Source: Gemmatimonadota bacterium (GTDB lineage: Bacteria; Gemmatimonadota; Gemmatimonadetes; Gemmatimonadales; GWC2-71-9). From it: a stretch of DNA of 18,751 nt. Each line of letters opens with the position of its first letter. The stretch's first letter is position 1. Below are positions 15,415-18,751 of this stretch, piece by piece. The notes below the pieces were generated by a model. The model searched no databases. It was given only the letters and a program-made list of their open reading frames with translations, and had not been told where the DNA came from. The stretch spans positions 1-18,751 of the forward strand of contig JAGGAG010000047.1 of NCBI GenBank assembly GCA_017889745.1, given 5' to 3'. The position numbers and the translations under genes were made by a program.

Positions 15415-17259
15415 ATGAACCGTAGAAGCCAGAAGGTGATATCTGGCGGTATTGCGGCGGGCTTGTTCGTATTCGCCGTCGCGTCCGCCAACGCCCAGGC
15501 GGGGGCCCGCACCGGGGCGTGGACCTATGGCGCCGCACCTGGCGAATGGGTCATGCCGGGCTACGATTACGGCTTGTCGCGGTTCAGCCCGCTCAAGCAG
15601 ATCACGACCGCCAACGTGGCGAACCTCAAGGCTGCCTGGAGCTTCTCCACCGGCACCCTTCGTGGCCACGAGGGCAACCCGTTGGTCATCGGGAACGTGA
15701 TGTACGTGCACACCTCGTTCCCGAACAAGGTCTACGCGCTTGACCTCTCCAAGCCAGGCGCGCCGATCATCTGGCAGCTCACGCCGAACCAGTCGCCGGA
15801 CGCGATTCCGATCGCCTGCTGCGACCTGGTGAACCGTGGCACGGCCTACCACAAGAGCGGCAAGATCTTCATCGAGCTGCTCCAGGGCGAATTGCTGGCG
15901 ATTGATGCGAAGACCGGCAAGGAACTGTGGCGGGCGAAGCACCCGGACAAGTCCAACGCTGGCGTCGAGGCGAACGGCTACAAGCAGGGCGCCACGATGA
16001 CGAATGCTCCTATCGTCATCAAGGACATGGTCATCGCCGGTATCTCGGGCGGTGAGTTCGGCGTTCGTGGACGCGTGACGGCGTTCGACGTGAACACCGG
16101 CAAGCAGATCTGGACCAAGTACAGCACCGGTCCGGATGACGAGGTCGGCATCGTGAATGGTGTCGGCAACGCCAACTATGCCTCGCACAAGGGCAAGGAC
16201 CTGGGCGTCAGCACGTGGCAGGGCAACGAGTGGAAGATCGGCGGCGGCACGACGTGGGGCTGGTATACCTACGACCCCGAACTCGATCTCTTCTACTACG
16301 GCTCGGGTAACCCGGGCTCGTGGAACCCCGACCAGCGGCCGGGCGACAACAAGTGGTCGATGTCCATCTGGGCGCGCCACCCGGCTGATGGCAGCGTGGC
16401 CTGGGTCTATCAGATGACGCCGCATGACGAGTGGGACTATGACGGCATCAACGAAATGACCCTGTTCGACAAGGGCGGCCAGAAGCTGCTGCAGCACTTC
16501 GACCGGAACGGCTTCGCTTACACCCTCGATCGGACCAACGGGAAGGTTCTGAAGGCCGAGCCCTACGGCCCGGTCAACTGGGCGACCAAGGTCGACTTGG
16601 CGACTGGCATCCCGCAGAAGGACCCGCGGTATGGAACCACCTCGAAGAAGAACACCGAGGGCATCTGCCCGGCCGCGATCGGCTTCAAGGACCAGCAGCC
16701 TGCTGCGTACTCGCCGATGACCGGCATGTTCTACGTCCCCACCAACCACATCTGCATGGACTACGAGGGCGTAGAGGTGAAGTACACGGCCGGTCAGCCG
16801 TACGTCGGCGCGATCGTCCGGATGTTCCCTGGCCCGGGCGGGTACCGCGGCCGGTTCATCGCCTGGGATCCGACGGCAGGCAAGGACCGCGCAGCATCCA
16901 CCGCGTGGGAGATCAAGGAGCCGCTCGCAGCCTACGGTGGCGCTTTGACCACCGCTGGCGGCCTCGCCTTCTACGGCACGATGGAAGGCTGGCTCAAGGC
17001 TGTCGATCAGAAGACCGGCAAGGTCCTCTGGCAGTTCAAGACCCCGTCGGGCATCATCGGCAACCCGATGACCTACACCGCACCTGATGGCAAGCAGTAT
17101 GTCGCAGTGCTCTCGGGCATCGGTGGCTGGGCTGGCATCGGCGTGGCCGCGGGCATCGGTGCAGAGGATCCGACCGCCGGTCTCGGCGCGCTCGGCGCCT
17201 TTGGTGACGCCGCGCAGTTCTCAACGCAGGGCGGCGTGCTCACCGTCTTCTCGCTCTAA
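15415..17259 (+). CDS. xoxF: Lanthanide-dependent PQQ methanol dehydrogenase
   Basis: XoxF oxidises methanol (and often formaldehyde) in the periplasm using PQQ and a lanthanide, passing electrons to XoxG. ATG 15415, with AGAGG five bases upstream, gives 614 residues with a signal peptide ending near ASANAQAG. The frame is open to 15286, but that extension is leader DNA. The eight-bladed propeller has W-motif repeats such as DAKTGKELWRAKH and DQKTGKVLWQFKT. The vicinal cysteines that cover PQQ are Cys135-Cys136 (IACCDLVNRG). Metal ligands are Glu214 (GGEFGVRG), Asn299 (SGNPGSWNP) and the catalytic Asp341, with the extra Asp343 (EWDYDGINEM) that marks lanthanide enzymes; calcium-dependent MxaF has Ala there. 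xoxJ and xoxG follow, and no MxaF-type genes are seen. The exact XoxF clade cannot be decided by eye. Confidence 0.97.
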   Translation: MNRRSQKVISGGIAAGLFVFAVASANAQAGARTGAWTYGAAPGEWVMPGYDYGLSRFSPLKQITTANVANLKAAWSFSTGTLRGHEGNPLVIGNVMYVHTSFPNKVYALDLSKPGAPIIWQLTPNQSPDAIPIACCDLVNRGTAYHKSGKIFIELLQGELLAIDAKTGKELWRAKHPDKSNAGVEANGYKQGATMTNAPIVIKDMVIAGISGGEFGVRGRVTAFDVNTGKQIWTKYSTGPDDEVGIVNGVGNANYASHKGKDLGVSTWQGNEWKIGGGTTWGWYTYDPELDLFYYGSGNPGSWNPDQRPGDNKWSMSIWARHPADGSVAWVYQMTPHDEWDYDGINEMTLFDKGGQKLLQHFDRNGFAYTLDRTNGKVLKAEPYGPVNWATKVDLATGIPQKDPRYGTTSKKNTEGICPAAIGFKDQQPAAYSPMTGMFYVPTNHICMDYEGVEVKYTAGQPYVGAIVRMFPGPGGYRGRFIAWDPTAGKDRAASTAWEIKEPLAAYGGALTTAGGLAFYGTMEGWLKAVDQKTGKVLWQFKTPSGIIGNPMTYTAPDGKQYVAVLSGIGGWAGIGVAAGIGAEDPTAGLGALGAFGDAAQFSTQGGVLTVFSL

Positions 17260-17265
17260 GTGCTC

Positions 17266-17304
17266 CACCCGTGAGAGTCCGGCTACGGCCGGGCTCCCAC
17301 GGTG
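17266..17304 (+). other. Strong hairpin with TACG tetraloop after xoxF
   Basis: Seven bases after the xoxF stop, arms 17266-17283 and 17288-17304 pair almost completely, with one A-C mismatch, one G-U pair and one bulge. They close on a C(TACG)G loop, the very stable UNCG-type tetraloop in RNA. No T-run follows, so it is more likely an mRNA 3'-end protector or processing site than a complete terminator. Confidence 0.6.
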
Positions 17305-17326
17305 CAGTTGGATACTCAGTCAAATC

Positions 17327-17384
17327 GAAGGCGCCGGCGCTGGAGGGGCGCGTTGCCCTCCTGGCCGACGCCTTCGTTATTATT
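17327..17384 (+). terminator. Imperfect terminator-like hairpin between xoxF and xoxJ
   Basis: GAAGGCG (17327-17333) pairs with CGCCTTC (17369-17375), CGGC with GCCG, and GGAGGG (17342-17347) with CCCTCC (17356-17361), with small internal loops. The stem is followed directly by GTTATTATT. The T-tract is interrupted, so partial termination is likely. That would make xoxF message more abundant than xoxJ-xoxG message. Confidence 0.55.
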
Positions 17385-17435
17385 GCCTACTCCCTCCGGG
17401 CCGTGTCCGCCCGGACCTGAACGACTCGGAGCACC

Positions 17436-18290
17436 ATGCGCACCAGCGTCGCCACCCTCATCGCCATCGCCTTCACGGCCACCAGCGCCGCCGCGCAGGA
17501 AGACTCCCTGCACAGCACCCAGCTCACGACCAGCCGGGAAGCCGGGGTGCTTCGCGTCTGTGCCGACCCCGACAACCTCCCCGCGTCGAACCAGGCCGGT
17601 CAGGGGTACGAGATCAAGATCGCCGAGCTGATCGCACAGACCTGGGGTTGGCGGGTAGAATATGCCTGGTGGCCGGTGCGTCGCGGGTTCTTCAGCCGGG
17701 CCCTGAATGGCCGGTACTGCGATGTCGCCATCACCGCCCCGAGCGGGCTCGACATCGCCGGCGTCACCGGCCCCTACTTCCGCTCCGGGTACTACATCGT
17801 CTACCGGGAGGATAGTGGCCTAAACCTTTCTTCACTCGCCGATACCACCTTCCGCCGGCTGCGTATCGGGGTGCACATTCTCAACTCGGACGCCGAGAAC
17901 ACACCGCCCGCCATGGCCCTAAGTTCCTATGGCGTGGTGGGGAACCTGGTGGGGTTCCCGACCAACTACAGTGACATGTATCGCCCGGACGACATCTTCA
18001 GGGCGCTCGGCGGCAGCATCGATGTCGCGATCGTGTGGGGTCCGATCGCCGGCTACTTCGTGCAGCAGAGCAAGGTGCCGCTCGTCATGCACAAGGTCGC
18101 CGAGGATACGGTGCAGGGCATCCCGTTTGTCTACAGCATGGGAATGGGTGTCCGCCGGCGGGACACCAAGTTCCGCGACAGCCTCCAGGCGGTGATAGAG
18201 CAGAAGCGAGGCGACCTGGTGAAGATCTTGCAAAGCTTCAACGTGCCGATGCTGCCACTCGATTCCGGCGCCCCGGCGAAGGCCAACTGA
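17436..18290 (+). CDS. xoxJ: Periplasmic XoxJ/MxaJ-like solute-binding-fold protein
   Basis: XoxJ is the periplasmic partner of XoxF, thought to help mature or activate the dehydrogenase. ATG 17436 has GGAG four bases upstream and gives 284 residues with a signal peptide (ATLIAIAFTATSAAAQ). The rest is a family 3 solute-binding fold. It has VLRVCADPDNLPASNQAGQG at the mature N-terminus, GYEIKIAELIAQTWGW, the WWPVRRGFFSRALNGRYCDV segment typical of MxaJ/XoxJ, GPYFRSGYYIVYRED and IDVAIVWGPIAGYFV. It follows xoxF after a 176-bp gap holding two hairpins and precedes the cytochrome gene by 25 bp. An amino-acid transport role is unlikely given the context and the WWPxRRGF segment. Confidence 0.93.
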   Translation: MRTSVATLIAIAFTATSAAAQEDSLHSTQLTTSREAGVLRVCADPDNLPASNQAGQGYEIKIAELIAQTWGWRVEYAWWPVRRGFFSRALNGRYCDVAITAPSGLDIAGVTGPYFRSGYYIVYREDSGLNLSSLADTTFRRLRIGVHILNSDAENTPPAMALSSYGVVGNLVGFPTNYSDMYRPDDIFRALGGSIDVAIVWGPIAGYFVQQSKVPLVMHKVAEDTVQGIPFVYSMGMGVRRRDTKFRDSLQAVIEQKRGDLVKILQSFNVPMLPLDSGAPAKAN

Positions 18291-18315
18291 ACGCGTGAAA
18301 GGATCAGTAAGCCGC

Positions 18316-18751
18316 ATGACCAGCTCACCGATTCGCCTTGTCGCTCGCGCCATCGCCCTGATCACGGCCCTCACGATCGTCGGCACTGCCCGCGCCGAAG
18401 CGCAGGACAGCGCCTACTGGGAAGCCTACAAGAAACAGGTCGAGGCCGTTAAGCGGGACACGATTCCCCAGAACGCGTATCAGGGGTGGAAGCAGTACGA
18501 GCTCAACTGCTCCCGTTGCCACGGCGAGTACGGCGTGGGCACGTCGTTCGCCCCGGCCCTGATCGTGTCGCTGAAGGATGGCGGCACCGTCCCCGACCAG
18601 ACGGCCTTCATCACCGTCGTTTGCCAGGGCCGGACCGACAAGGGCATGCCCGGGTGGTGCGCACTGGGCCTCGAAATGGACAAGATCCAGAACATCTACG
18701 CGTACCTGAAGCTTCGTGCCGACGGCAAGGTCGCGGCGGGCCGGCCAGCCG
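18316..18751 (+). CDS. xoxG: XoxG-type cytochrome c, 3' end beyond the window
   Basis: The frame from ATG 18316 is open to the last base, giving 145 residues so far. It has a signal peptide (LVARAIALITALTIVGTARAEA). A class I c-type haem site CSRCH has Cys65, Cys68 and His69, and the axial Met is probably Met111 in GMPGW. XoxG is the periplasmic electron acceptor of XoxF. Two further cysteines, Cys103 and Cys115, flank the axial Met and could form a disulfide. A weak AAAGGA lies about a dozen bases upstream. It follows xoxJ after 25 bp and is probably co-transcribed with it. A generic cytochrome c is the only alternative; the xoxFJ context makes XoxG most likely. Confidence 0.9.
   Translation, partial: MTSSPIRLVARAIALITALTIVGTARAEAQDSAYWEAYKKQVEAVKRDTIPQNAYQGWKQYELNCSRCHGEYGVGTSFAPALIVSLKDGGTVPDQTAFITVVCQGRTDKGMPGWCALGLEMDKIQNIYAYLKLRADGKVAAGRPA

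Noticed and set aside
15289..16749. 486-codon open frame on the minus strand
   Set aside because: It is antisense to xoxF and shows no recognisable domain.

Overview
The window is one piece of a methylotrophy island from a high-GC bacterium. It carries most of a tetrahydromethanopterin (H4MPT) and methanofuran-type C1 carrier pathway, followed by a lanthanide-type methanol dehydrogenase operon. Gene order and protein character do not look like a classical alphaproteobacterial methylotroph. Strand switches inside the pathway, near-leaderless starts and a secreted hydrolase and a double-domain lipoprotein embedded in the operons suggest a soil or freshwater non-proteobacterial lineage. Gemmatimonadota is my best guess, Rokubacteria or NC10-like groups are alternatives, and none is proven from the sequence.

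Layout. Positions 1-2383 (+) hold the C-terminus of a methylene-H4MPT dehydrogenase (MtdB), a DUF1464 ASKHA-fold protein and methenyl-H4MPT cyclohydrolase (Mch). Positions 2417-3187 (+) encode a lipoprotein with two tandem EthD-like domains. A CitG-like (triphosphoribosyl-dephospho-CoA synthase family) gene, 3267-4111 (+), is broken by a frameshift near 3375. From 4138 to 6644 the genes alternate strands: a 6-pyruvoyl-tetrahydropterin synthase homologue (+), a HisA-like protein (-), an MfnE-like amino-acid-kinase-fold protein (+) and MfnB (-). Convergent pairs overlap at their 3' ends and one divergent pair is separated by 11 bp. From 6758 to 14881 (+) there is a tight run: SDR reductase, pterin-4a-carbinolamine dehydratase, a dihydropteroate-synthase-like protein, PabB, PabA, a secreted CocE/NonD hydrolase, DUF447 and beta-RFAP synthase. 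Positions 14882-15414 are non-coding by composition and hold two strong sigma70-type promoters. XoxF, XoxJ and a cytochrome c (XoxG, cut by the window end) follow, with two strong hairpins between xoxF and xoxJ.

How it works together. XoxF/XoxG/XoxJ would oxidise methanol in the periplasm with PQQ and a lanthanide. The resulting formaldehyde would be bound to H4MPT and oxidised by MtdB and Mch, with later steps on a methanofuran-like carrier. The remaining genes make the carriers. PTPS, PCD and SDR supply or recycle the pterin. PabA/PabB make the pABA precursor, beta-RFAP synthase turns pABA and PRPP into the arylamine, and the DHPS-like protein joins pterin and arylamine. MfnB and MfnE make the furan of methanofuran. 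DUF1464, DUF447, CitG-like and HisA-like are the usual unassigned companions of H4MPT genes.

The most interesting points are a CE-L-HGH type PTPS that could replace dihydroneopterin aldolase, an SDR with no catalytic Ser but with a nearby Asp as in pteridine reductases, a tandem EthD lipoprotein, and the elaborate regulatory DNA around xoxF.
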